From Pseudomonas khorasanensis (GTDB lineage: Bacteria; Pseudomonadota; Gammaproteobacteria; Pseudomonadales; Pseudomonadaceae), in assembly GCF_014268505.2 (NCBI RefSeq), contig NZ_JABWQP020000001.1, positions 620,001-684,000 on the forward strand: a stretch of DNA of 64,000 nucleotides. The letters are read 5' to 3'. Shown piece after piece: positions 34,946-43,140 of the stretch; the stretch's first letter is position 1, and every line of letters begins with the position of its first letter. Position numbers and translations under genes: made by a program. The notes under the pieces are model-generated. The model did no database searches. It was given only the letters and a program-made list of their open reading frames with translations, and was not told where the DNA came from.

Positions 34946-35594
34946 ATGAAAATGACTATGCTTCGTGGAACTCGAATAGTGACTGGGAAAGAAGCTGCAA
35001 TCATGCGTGAGATAGAAGGCCGTTTTCGGAGCTATCTTCATCAATGCTGGGGCTGAAGAGGCCATAGTTCCTGCGCTATGGGGCCAGGACACTTTTATTG
35101 AGAAAACCGGCGGGAGTGAAATTATCGGACAAATGTGGGCCTTCAATGACAAGGCCGGACGTCCTTGTTGCCTCATCCCAGAAGCAACCGCGCTGTTTCA
35201 GGAGCGCAACGATGTGCTTCTCGGGTCACGAGAAGAAGCGATGTTTTTCTATGTGGCGCGATGTTACCGGTATGAACGACCCCAAGCCGGTCGTTATCGC
35301 GAATTCACTCAACTGGGACTCGAAATTCTTAGTCCCACACCAGCACAGGCTTTGGCGCGTAGCCAAACAATTTGCACTGGCTTTCTTGATTCGCTGGGAC
35401 TGGAATATGAACTCAGTCTCGCAGTGAAGCGTGGACTAAGTTATTACCTTGAGGGGAATGGCTTCGAGGTGCGTTGTCCCGTATTGGGCGCACAACAACA
35501 AGTTGTCGGCGGCGGTGCCTATCGAGAAGGAGCTGGGTTCGGCATCGGACTTGAACGGTTGGTGCTGGCCTCAGGAATGACTCGGAGTCTGTGA
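34946..35594 (+). pseudogene. HisRS/HisZ-like class II synthetase core, frameshifted
   Basis: The reading starts at ATG 34946 (LRGTRIVTGKEAAIMREIEG) but meets TGA at 35054; the homologous sequence continues in the next frame from about 35031 (IFINAGAEEAIVPALWG) to the stop at 35594. One extra base near 35031-35033 explains the break. The joined product of about 215 residues has class II motifs of histidyl-tRNA synthetase: CCLIPEATALF (in place of RPEGT), motif 2 RYERPQAGRYREFTQLGLEI, and motif 3 GAGFGIGLERL. It lacks the insertion and anticodon-binding domains. If translated from ATG 35133 only a 153-residue piece is made. A His leader and terminator precede it. Confidence 0.75.
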
Positions 35595-35599
35595 TCTTT

Positions 35600-35625
35600 A
35601 AGGCGCCTCCACCAGGAGGCGCTTT
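35600..35625 (+). terminator. Rho-independent terminator after synthetase-like gene
   Basis: GCGCCTCC, loop ACCA, GGAGGCGC, then TTT, six bases after the stop at 35594. The stem is a perfect 8-bp pairing. Confidence 0.75.
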
Positions 35626-35695
35626 CAAACCAGACAGGGTGAAATGGTCTTGGCTTGTCTAAACTTCTTTCGTCGAGATCGTAGCGGGGGCGATC

Positions 35696-37213
35696 ATGAA
35701 GCGATTCATTGAAGGCGAGGCCCGGACGCAAGTGACTCTGCTGCCGGAGTGCCTGGACGATTAGGTAACCGAAGAAAGTCCAGTCCGAGTGGTCGACGTT
35801 TTCGTCGATGAACTCGACCTGGGCGCACTTGGGTTTGAGGGCGTCGATCCTGCTGCAACGGGTCGTCCGGCCTATCATCCAGCGGTCTTGCTAAAGATCT
35901 ATATCTACGGCTATCTCAATCGGATTCAGTCCAGCCGCCGGCTTGAGCGTGAGGCCGAGCGCAACGTCGAGTTGATGTGGCTAACGGGGCGTTTGGCCCC
36001 GGACTTCAAAACCATTGCCGACTTTCCCAAAGACAACGACAAAGCCATTCGCAGCGTATGCCGCCAGTTCGTAGTTCTTTGTCGCAACCTCAATCTCTTC
36101 TCCCAATCGATCATCGCCATCGACGGCAGCAAATTCAAAGCCGTCAATAATCGCGACCGCAACTTCACTCAGGGCAAGGTGAAGGCACGCATGCAGCAGA
36201 TCGAGCAGAGCATTGATCGATATCTGGCGGCGATGGATTCGGCGGATCGGGCAACGCCCGAAGTGGCCGAGGCCAAAGCAGAGCGGCTTAAAGAAAAGAT
36301 AGAAACACTGAAAAAGCAGATGCAGATACTCAAGGACATCGAGGCGCAGCTCCACGAAAGTCCAGACCAGCAGATCTCCCTCACAGACCCAGATGCACGC
36401 TCAATGGCTACGAGCGGCCGAGGCACCGGAACGGTTGGCTACAACGTACAAACAGCTGTCGACGACAAACACCATCTGATCGTTGCCCATGAGGTGACCA
36501 ACGTTGGTAATGATCGTGGGCAACTGAGCAATATGGCGAACCAAGCGCGTGAAGAAATCGAGGCTGAATCGCTAACGGTGGTGGCCGACCGAGGCTATTA
36601 CAAAGGTCTGGAAATCCTTGCTTGCGAGCAAGCCGGCATCACTACCTTCGTATCGAAACCCCTCACATCTGGCAGCAAAGCCGAAGGCCGATTTGGTAAG
36701 CAGGACTTCATCTATCGTGCGGCGTCGGACGAGTATCGATGCCCTGCGGGACAGTTACTAACCAGGCGGCATTCGTCGATGGAAGACGGCATGTTATTGC
36801 ATTGTTACTACTTTTCGGGCTGCCAGTCCTGCTCAATGCAAAAGCAATGTACGACGGGTAAGGAGCGCCGTGTGAAGCGCTGGGAACATGAGGCTGTAGT
36901 CGACGCGATGCAGGTTCGGCTAGAACATGACCCGGGGAAGATGAAGGTTCGCCGCCAGACTGTTGAACATCCTTTCGGAACCCTCAAGTACTGGATGGGG
37001 AGTACCCACTTCCTGACCAAAAACCTGCCGAGGGTGAGCACTGAGATGAGCCTTCATGTGCTCGCCTACAACCTCAAACGAATGATGAGCATCTTCGGCA
37101 TCCCAGGACTGCTTAGGCGATCAGGGCGTGAACCAAGCCGCTTGGCCGTTCGTGAGCGACTGTTTGGGTCGCTGACGCGGCCCAAACGGCAATACGAACG
37201 CCTATGCAACTGA
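35696..37213 (+). pseudogene. IS1182-family transposase with in-frame amber codon
   Basis: The natural start is ATG 35696 (MKRFIEGEARTQVTLLPECL), the usual N-terminus of IS1182 transposases. Codon 23 is TAG (35762-35764) where tyrosine is expected; the frame then runs open for about 480 codons. The remaining protein has the DUF772-like N-terminal domain (PAYHPAVLLKIYIYGYLNRI) and the DDE nuclease: VVADRGYYKGLEI and, near the end, RRQTVEHPFGTLKYWMG with the late Glu. Unless the amber codon is suppressed or an internal start is used, the enzyme is inactive. Confidence 0.85.
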
Positions 37214-37382
37214 TCAAGGAAATTCGCGCTTCCGTCCGCTGATTCCAATGGCATCGTCGCGACTTTCAGTTTGCGACGTATTTAGTGCGTTTTCACACAG
37301 CCTGGGCCGGAAGCGGACAGTCACTTAACGCATTTCTTATGCATGTTGCGAAATTCAAAATCCGATTTGGGAGTCGCAAGGG

Positions 37383-37416
37383 GAAAAAGGGCGGGATTAA
37401 CCCGCCCCATTTTTTA
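37383..37416. terminator. bidirectional Rho-independent terminator
   Basis: GGGCGGG and CCCGCCC pair around ATTAA, with a T-run on the plus side and an A-run (T on the minus strand) on the other. It lies just past the stop of the minus-strand hydrolase at 37414. Confidence 0.8.
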
Positions 37417-38244
37417 GCTCCGCACGAACGCCAGCAGATCCGCGTTAATCGTCTCGGCGTTGGTTGTCGGCATTCCATGAGGGAAGCCCGGGTAGATTTT
37501 CAACGTACTGTTTTGCAGAAGTTTGGCCGACAAAACCCCTGCATTTTCATAAGGCACGATCTGGTCATCATCACCATGCATTACCAGGACGGGGATCTTG
37601 ATGCTCTTCAAGTCTTCGGTGAAGTCGGTCTGAGAAAACGCCACTATCCCGTCATAGTGTGCCTGTGCACATCCCATCATGCCTTGTCGCCACCAGTTCA
37701 ACACAATGCCCTCGGAGGTCTTTGCACCCGGGCGGTTATAGCCGTAGAAAGGCCCTGCAGGAACGTCGTGGTAAAACTGTGCCCGGTTGGCTTTCAGTTG
37801 TGCCTGCAAGTCGTCGAACACTGACTTCGGCAGGCCGCCAGGATTGTTCGGTGTCTGGACCATCAGCGGTGGCACGGCACTGATGATGGCCGCTTTCGAG
37901 ACTCGGTCTTCGCCATGGCGAGCGATATAGTGAACGACTTCGCCTCCGCCGGTGGAGTGCCCGACGTGAACTGCGCCTTGTACACCCAGGTGATCAACTA
38001 CAGCCGCGACGTCGTCGGCGTAGTGGTCCATGTCGTGTCCATCCCAGACCTGGCTGGATCGCCCGTGACCGCGCCGATCGTGTGCTACCACCCGGTAACC
38101 GGCACCCAGGAAAAAGAGCATTTGCGCGTCCCAATCATCCGCACTCAGTGGCCATCCGTGGTGAAAAAAGATGACCTGGGCATCGCGTGGCCCCCAGTCC
38201 TTGTAGAAGATTTCAACACCATCTCTTGTAGTGACATACCCCAT
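37414..38244 (-). CDS. alpha/beta hydrolase, non-haem chloroperoxidase type
   Basis: 276 residues. The family signatures are FHHGWPLSADDWDAQMLF, VAHDRRGHGRSSQ, the nucleophile elbow VGHSTGGG (Ser97), VMHGDDDQIVPYE with the catalytic Asp, and YPGFPHGMP with the His. Such enzymes are esterases with promiscuous perhydrolase activity, often induced by oxidative or electrophile stress. A MerR-type promoter (38420-38450, minus) lies upstream, with a 168-bp leader, so the gene probably belongs to the local MerR regulon. Confidence 0.9.
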   Translation of the reverse strand: MGYVTTRDGVEIFYKDWGPRDAQVIFFHHGWPLSADDWDAQMLFFLGAGYRVVAHDRRGHGRSSQVWDGHDMDHYADDVAAVVDHLGVQGAVHVGHSTGGGEVVHYIARHGEDRVSKAAIISAVPPLMVQTPNNPGGLPKSVFDDLQAQLKANRAQFYHDVPAGPFYGYNRPGAKTSEGIVLNWWRQGMMGCAQAHYDGIVAFSQTDFTEDLKSIKIPVLVMHGDDDQIVPYENAGVLSAKLLQNSTLKIYPGFPHGMPTTNAETINADLLAFVRS

Positions 38245-38419
38245 GTTCGTATCTCCTGAATGAAGTGGAGGCCTTCATCGAATCGCGTCGATCATGGCCT
38301 TGAGTTAACAGAATGCAGCCCTCCGGTAGGCAGTTCAGAGTGCGTTGTGCTGGATTAGGCGCCGCTTACTCACGAACGCCATGACGACCAAGTCACACGT
38401 TGCGCTTGGCCGCCCGATG

Positions 38420-38450
38420 ACTTTAGGTTTAAAGTCAACTTTAAGGTCAA
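38420..38450 (-). promoter_or_regulatory. MerR-type promoter, site 1
   Basis: On the minus strand: TTGACC, then exactly 19 bp (TTAAAGTTGACTTTAAACC), then TAAAGT. The spacer holds the dyad AAAGT/ACTTT. It faces the hydrolase gene and lies 21 bp before the merR-like gene, so it may also repress that gene. Confidence 0.7.
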
Positions 38451-38470
38451 TAGATTTTTCAGGATGAGGT

Positions 38471-38950
38471 ATGAGAATAGGCGAACTGGCGAAAATCAGC
38501 GGACTGGCACCGTCACGCATCCGTTTCTATGAGGCCAGTGGCTTGATTAGCTCCGTTGAGCGCAAGGCCAATGGCTATCGGGACTACGCGCCAGATACCG
38601 AATGGGTATTGGAACTCATCACCGGCGCACAAGCGGCAGGTTTCTCATTGGAGGAGATTCGGCAACTGATGCCGATGAGTGCCAGTGGCTGGCGGCACGA
38701 CGAGTTACTCACTGGACTCAAGCAAAAGGTGGAAGAAATCAGCGTTCTGCAGGAGCGGCTAGCGCAAAACAAAGCTCAACTTCTGCTCGTCATCAAGGGC
38801 ATCGAAGATAAACCCGAGGGCATGGCGTGTGGGGATAATGCTCAAATGCTGATAAATCGTCTGCGTGAAGAGGGGGTTGGCAAAGCTTCAGATAGGCCCG
38901 CGGTAACGTCTTCTACAAAAAAACACACCCGTCAGGCTTCCGGAGCCTGA
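38471..38950 (+). CDS. MerR-family transcriptional regulator
   Basis: 159 residues. Winged helix: MRIGELAKISGLAPSRIRFY, EASGLI, and GYRDYAPDTEWVLELI; a dimerising coiled coil follows at about 80-115. The C-terminus has one Cys (MACGDN, residue 118), which could sense electrophiles or oxidants, but no metal-binding Cys cluster. Four nearby promoters share the same TTGACC-N19 architecture, so it is the likely local regulator of the 37.4-43.1 kb cluster. Confidence 0.9.
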   Translation: MRIGELAKISGLAPSRIRFYEASGLISSVERKANGYRDYAPDTEWVLELITGAQAAGFSLEEIRQLMPMSASGWRHDELLTGLKQKVEEISVLQERLAQNKAQLLLVIKGIEDKPEGMACGDNAQMLINRLREEGVGKASDRPAVTSSTKKHTRQASGA

Positions 38951-38951
38951 C
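38916..38951 (-). terminator. terminator of the DJ-1/ADC-like operon
   Basis: GTCAGGCT and AGCCTGAC form an 8-bp stem at 38931-38951; on the minus strand a run of seven T follows within eight bases. The stem overlaps the last codons of the convergent merR-like gene. Confidence 0.6.
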
Positions 38952-38965
38952 AGGCGCAAAAGGTC

Positions 38966-39970
38966 TCAGCGCTCGCCAATCAGGCTGGCGAGTGGCTTGG
39001 GCGCATAAAGCGCACTCTGGAACTCTGGCACGTATTCGTACTTCATCATTTTCCCCAGCTTTAGGGCACGGAGGTAATTCGACAAACTGCCGTCGCCCAG
39101 CGTGAGGGTGGCCGAATCAGCGTCGCGGCTGGAGCCGTGACTGAGTTGGCGGGAAACCGCATACCCGTATGCCAGTTGGCCCTGATGATCGAGATTGGTG
39201 AAGCTGCTGGTGACGACATCGACATCGCGAGAGAGGTTGTCGAGTTTCTTCGCTTTGAAGGACACGTCGACTTTTCCGGTCTGGCTGTCGGTGATGTCAT
39301 AGACCACAGATTGGGCATCTTCTTTGCGGTCAATACCGGTCAGCCATTTAGGCAGGTTGTAACCGACGACACCGCGCACCCGTGCAAGCTCGGTATTGAC
39401 CGGCAGCTTGAGCACATAGCCCCAGAAGTCGCCAGACATCGACTGGCCAATCAGTGTGAACGGACCCAGATTGGCTTTGCCTGGCTTGTTGGTAATGATC
39501 GACACGGCCACTTCGTTATAGGCGTCGTTATCACAATGCTCATAGGTGTACGCGGTAAACGCAATCAAGCCGCGACCCGGCCAGATTTGCAGGGGGTGTA
39601 CGGTTGCCAATACTTCCGGCGGCATCAATGCCCGAAGTGCGTCCAGGTCGGCCGTGTAGACAGCCGTTACCCGACTGTTCTGGTAATAAAAGTTCGGAGA
39701 GTATGACTCGAAGCCAATGTCTACCTTGTGCTTTTCCAGTCCTTTGAACCAGCTCAAATCAACACCCGGCAGTTCTGCTGCAATCACCGACAAGGGAGGA
39801 TTCGAGCGATAACGGTCGTACAAGCCGCCCTTGACGACCGGCACTGTGTGGCTTGCGATATCGATTGTGTTGGTTTCAGTCGGGCTGAGCATTTCAGGCG
39901 TCCCCGCCAACGCATGGTTGGCAATTGAGCTGAACAGCAATCCTGTTAATACGGCGCTTGCGAGTTTCAA
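38966..39970 (-). CDS. secreted acetoacetate-decarboxylase-like protein
   Basis: 334 residues, TTG start (GGAG upstream). A signal peptide (cleavage near ALA-GTP, residue 23) is followed by an acetoacetate-decarboxylase superfamily domain: VTAVYTADLDALRALMPPEV, WPGRGLIAFTAYTYEHCD, YNEVAVSIITNKPG, and VRGVVGYNLPKWLTGI. The family includes true decarboxylases with a Schiff-base lysine and many of unknown function; here the base cannot be assigned with certainty. Periplasmic location is unusual. It is the second gene after the DJ-1-like gene (37-bp gap) and would be induced from MerR-type promoter site 2. Confidence 0.8.
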   Translation of the reverse strand: MKLASAVLTGLLFSSIANHALAGTPEMLSPTETNTIDIASHTVPVVKGGLYDRYRSNPPLSVIAAELPGVDLSWFKGLEKHKVDIGFESYSPNFYYQNSRVTAVYTADLDALRALMPPEVLATVHPLQIWPGRGLIAFTAYTYEHCDNDAYNEVAVSIITNKPGKANLGPFTLIGQSMSGDFWGYVLKLPVNTELARVRGVVGYNLPKWLTGIDRKEDAQSVVYDITDSQTGKVDVSFKAKKLDNLSRDVDVVTSSFTNLDHQGQLAYGYAVSRQLSHGSSRDADSATLTLGDGSLSNYLRALKLGKMMKYEYVPEFQSALYAPKPLASLIGER

Positions 39971-40007
39971 TCGGTCTTTCTCCGGGTGGTGGGAACTACT
40001 TGAGGGT

Positions 40008-40811
40008 TCAGCGAGCTACGTTGTCGCCCGAGAGCACCGCCATCACGGCTTCAGCTACGGCTTTGGGCGATTGAGGGTTTTGGCCGGTGACAAGCCTTCC
40101 ATCAGTGATGGCGAATGACGTGAATGGCAGCCAGCCCTTGCGGTACCGCGCACCTTGGCTCACCAACTTGTCCTCAAGGAAGAAGGGCACCTGGCTTTTC
40201 ATGCCGGAGAACAGCTCTTCGCGATCAGAGAAGCCGGTGATGTTCTTCCCTTTGATGATCAACTGGCCTTGTTCATCCTTCAGATCCAACAGACCCGCAA
40301 CGCCATGGCAGACGGCCGAGACGATGCCACCCTGGTTGTAGATAGTTTCGGCGACACGCCGCAGGTCGGGATTATTGGGGAAGTCCCACATCACCCCATG
40401 GCCCCCGGTGAAGTAGATGACGCTGAACTGGGACGGATCGACATCGGCGATCGGCAGTGTGCTTTGCAGGCGAGCGCGAAAGGCAGGGGACTGCAAATGC
40501 TCTCGGGCGGCCTTGTCCATGTACAGCCAACCGAGGCTGCGCTCATCTAGAGGCACCGCACCGCCTTTGGGACTGGCAAAAACTGTGCTGTAGCCAGCTG
40601 CCTCCACTACGTCGGTGAAATGCGTCAGCTCAGTCAGCCACAACCCCGTCGTATCGGTTCGTGAGGGATAGCTGGAGTGGTTGGTCAGAATCACCAGAAT
40701 TTGGCGATTCTTGGCAGTCATTGTGGAAGGGGCGGTGTCAGCATTTGCAAATGTCATGAAAGCGCTACCTATCAGTACCAACGCATAAGAAACAAAGGTC
40801 TTGAACATCAT
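40008..40811 (-). CDS. secreted DJ-1/PfpI-family (Hsp31-like) protein
   Basis: 267 residues from ATG 40811 (GGAG five bases upstream). A signal peptide (MMFKTFVSYALVLIGSAFMT, cleavage near ANA-DTA) directs it to the periplasm. The DJ-1/PfpI nucleophile elbow is SAVCHGVAGLL with Cys168-His169, and the conserved Glu lies in LWLTELTHF (Glu61). GGHGVMWDFPNN matches the glyoxalase-III/Hsp31 branch. It may degrade methylglyoxal or repair glycated proteins. It leads the operon with the ADC-like gene and has MerR-type promoter site 2 at 40842-40872. Confidence 0.88.
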   Translation of the reverse strand: MMFKTFVSYALVLIGSAFMTFANADTAPSTMTAKNRQILVILTNHSSYPSRTDTTGLWLTELTHFTDVVEAAGYSTVFASPKGGAVPLDERSLGWLYMDKAAREHLQSPAFRARLQSTLPIADVDPSQFSVIYFTGGHGVMWDFPNNPDLRRVAETIYNQGGIVSAVCHGVAGLLDLKDEQGQLIIKGKNITGFSDREELFSGMKSQVPFFLEDKLVSQGARYRKGWLPFTSFAITDGRLVTGQNPQSPKAVAEAVMAVLSGDNVAR

Positions 40812-40841
40812 CCGGGCTCCATCAATCAAGCAGGTCGGCGC

Positions 40842-40872
40842 ATGCTCACCTTAAACCTCGCTTTAAGGTCAA
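40842..40872 (-). promoter_or_regulatory. MerR-type promoter, site 2
   Basis: On the minus strand: TTGACC, 19 bp (TTAAAGCGAGGTTTAAGGT), then GAGCAT. It lies 31 bp before the ATG of the DJ-1-like gene. The -10 is poor, as expected for an activator-dependent promoter. Confidence 0.65.
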
Positions 40873-40917
40873 CCCCGCCGCTGCAAATAATTTCCACTGG
40901 TAGCTGCTCACTTCAAC

Positions 40918-40948
40918 TTGACCCTCAACCTGACTTTAACGCTAGCGT
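40918..40948 (+). promoter_or_regulatory. MerR-type promoter, site 3
   Basis: On the plus strand: TTGACC, 19 bp (CTCAACCTGACTTTAACGC), then TAGCGT. It points to the broken saccharopine-dehydrogenase-like gene that starts at 41006 and is divergent from site 2, 45 bp away. Confidence 0.65.
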
Positions 40949-41005
40949 CTGATGCTGCATGAGCAAGGCAATAACGCTCGTCACTAATCCACTCGGGAGC
41001 CATGC

Positions 41006-41774
41006 ATGAGTCAGCAAGACAACCTTGATACGCAGATGAAATGGATGATTTACGAATGAACGTGCGCGGGCGGCGGGCGTGGTCATTTGCCCAGGCGTCG
41101 GTTTCGATGTGGTCCCTACGGACTGTGTAGCCGCTGCATTGAAAAATGCGATGCCGGATGCCACGCATCTGGCATTGGATTTTGATTCACGCTCAAGTTT
41201 TTCGCCCGGTACTGCTAAGACTTCAATTGAGGGTATGGCGCAGGGTGGCAAGGTTCGCCGTGACGGCAAAATCACCTCGGTGCCGCTGGCCTACCGGGTG
41301 CGTCGCATCGACTTTGGTGACGGAGAAAAGCTGGCAATGACTATTCCATGGGGCGACGTTTCCACTGCTTGGCACACCACCGGCATTGCCAACATCGAAG
41401 TTTTCATCCCTGGCTCCGCAGGCATGATCCGCGGCGCCCGGTTTGCTAATTGGATTCGTCCGTTGCTGGGTTTGTCGTTCGTGCAGCGACTGCTCAAAGC
41501 ACGAATTGGACAAACGGTGGTCGGCCCAGATCAGGAAAAACGCGCACATCAAGGCACTTATGTTTGGGGCGAGGCTCGCAACACCCGTGGTGAATGCAAA
41601 ACCGCGCGCCTGCATACCGCGAACGTATACAGCCTGACGATCAGCGCTGCATTGGCGGTGGTTGATTACCTGTTGCAAATGCGACCGACTGGCGGGGCTT
41701 ACACGCCCGCATTGTTGTTAGGTGCTGATCTGGTGACGCAATTGCCAGGATCTGGCGCGATGAACATCGACTGA
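41006..41774 (+). pseudogene. saccharopine-dehydrogenase-like oxidoreductase with internal deletion
   Basis: ATG 41006 (GGGAG upstream) begins MSQQDNLDTQMKWMIYE and then meets a stop at 41057. A second frame takes over at once with RARAAGVVICPGVGFDVVPT and runs to 41774. In intact members the first part leads into the Rossmann GANGYTG loop, and about a hundred residues separate it from the block that follows here. The NAD(P)-binding domain is therefore deleted, with a frameshift at the join. The rest of the catalytic/dimer region is intact (TIPWGDVSTAWHTTGIANIE). Confidence 0.8.
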
Positions 41775-41789
41775 TTCGGAAAAAAGATG

Positions 41790-41820
41790 TTGACCTTAAA
41801 GTTGACTTCAATCTTAAGGT
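41790..41820 (+). promoter_or_regulatory. MerR-type promoter, site 4
   Basis: On the plus strand: TTGACC, 19 bp (TTAAAGTTGACTTCAATCT), then TAAGGT. CCTTAA and TTAAGG frame the spacer as a near-palindrome. It lies 28 bp before the ATG of the ene-reductase-like gene. Confidence 0.75.
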
Positions 41821-41848
41821 AGCCTCATATCCAATTGAGGACTGCCCC

Positions 41849-43075
41849 ATGAATGTGTTCGACACCCTGATGCTTCCAAACGGTTCGTCCATCAAGAACC
41901 GAATCGCCAAAGCCGCCATGGAAGAGAACATGGCGGACGCCGATCAGGCACCCTCCGAAGAACTGATGCGTCTTTACCAAGCGTGGGCCGATGGTGGTGC
42001 AGGCCTGATCATCACCGGCAACGTGATGGTCGACGGCCGCGCCATGACCGGACCGGGTGGCGTAGTTTTGCAGGACGATCAGCAACTGGCCAAGTTCAAG
42101 CGTTGGGCGTGTATTGGTCGATCCGGCGGTGCGCAGTTCTGGTTGCAGATCAATCACCCAGGGCGGCAGATGCAGTCCAATCTTGGGCAAAAAACATGGG
42201 CACCGTCGGCCGTGCCGCTGGACTTGGGCAACCTGTCCAAGCGTTTCGCTACGCCCCACGCGATGACCTCCAGCGTGATTAAGGAAGTTATCCAACGCTT
42301 TGCGAACACAGCACGCTTCGGCGAACAAGCCGGGTTCACCGGCGTGGAGGTCCACGCCGCGCATGGCTATTTGTTGAGCCAGTTCCTTTCGCCGTTGACC
42401 AACCAAAGGACAGACGAATGGGGCGGCTCCCTAGAAAATCGGGCGCGCCTGTTACTCGAAATCGTCAAGGCGGTCAGGGCTGTGGTTTCTGCGGATTTCG
42501 CAGTGGCAGTCAAGCTCAACTCCGCCGATTTCCAGCGGGGAGGGTTTACCGCCGATGATGCGAAGAAGGTCGTTGAGCTGCTCAATGGCCTTGGCGTGGA
42601 TTTGGTGGAGTTATCCGGAGGCAGTTATGAAGCGCCCGCTATGCAGGGTGAGGCGCGCGATGGTCGCACGCTGGCTCGCGAAGCCTACTTCGTCGAGTTC
42701 GCCCGTGATATCCAAACAGTTGCCAGAATGCCGGTGATGGTCACCGGTGGTATACGTCGCCGCGCGGTGGCGGAAAGCGTCGTGCAGAGCGGCATTCACA
42801 TGGTTGGGATCGGAACAGCGTTAGCCATCGATCCCAACTTGCCTAGGGACTGGCTGCTGGGCAAAGACAATGCTCCGCAATTGCCGCCGATTACCTGGAA
42901 AAATAAAGCCATCGCATCCTTGGCAAACATGGCGGTAGTAAAGTTTCAGTTGCGCAAGCTGAGTCGCGCGAAAAAGCCCGATCCGAACGTTTCACCGCTG
43001 CGTGCGCTTATCCTGCAACAGCTCGGTATGGCACTTCGCACTCGTCAATATCGACGGTGGGTGGAAACCGTTTGA
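41849..43075 (+). CDS. NADH:flavin oxidoreductase (Old Yellow Enzyme-like)
   Basis: 408 residues, TIM barrel with FMN. Signatures: LPNGSSIKNRIAKAAMEENM, LQINHPGRQM, FTGVEVHAAHGYLLSQFLSP (catalytic His pair region), TDEWGGSLENRARLLLEIV, and GGIRRRAVAESVV with phosphate-binding Gly-Gly-Ile. The family reduces activated C=C bonds (enones, quinones) and nitro groups. As the gene just after MerR-type site 4 it fits an electrophile-detoxifying regulon. No Fe-S Cys cluster is present, so it is an OYE rather than a dienoyl-CoA reductase. Confidence 0.9.
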   Translation: MNVFDTLMLPNGSSIKNRIAKAAMEENMADADQAPSEELMRLYQAWADGGAGLIITGNVMVDGRAMTGPGGVVLQDDQQLAKFKRWACIGRSGGAQFWLQINHPGRQMQSNLGQKTWAPSAVPLDLGNLSKRFATPHAMTSSVIKEVIQRFANTARFGEQAGFTGVEVHAAHGYLLSQFLSPLTNQRTDEWGGSLENRARLLLEIVKAVRAVVSADFAVAVKLNSADFQRGGFTADDAKKVVELLNGLGVDLVELSGGSYEAPAMQGEARDGRTLAREAYFVEFARDIQTVARMPVMVTGGIRRRAVAESVVQSGIHMVGIGTALAIDPNLPRDWLLGKDNAPQLPPITWKNKAIASLANMAVVKFQLRKLSRAKKPDPNVSPLRALILQQLGMALRTRQYRRWVETV

Positions 43076-43140
43076 TGTGCGCCGGTAAGTTTTTTATTTG
43101 AAGAGCTAAGTTTTGTTGTATCGGTCATTTATTAGCAGGA

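Larger units (their letters stand above)
34664..37324. mobile_element. putative IS1182-like element with a passenger segment
   Basis: Near-identical sequences in inverted orientation lie at 34664-34696 and 37288-37324: inner tips GGCCCAGGCTGTGTGAAAAC on the left and its complement on the right, next to outer flanks with GTGAC and CGCTTTCGG. Between them are the His-rich leader, the synthetase-like gene and an IS1182-like transposase gene. The right repeat begins 75 bp after the transposase stop. No second left end was found just before the transposase, so the whole 2.6 kb may move as one unit. The outer flanks resemble a dispersed palindrome, so they may be target rather than element. Confidence 0.55.
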
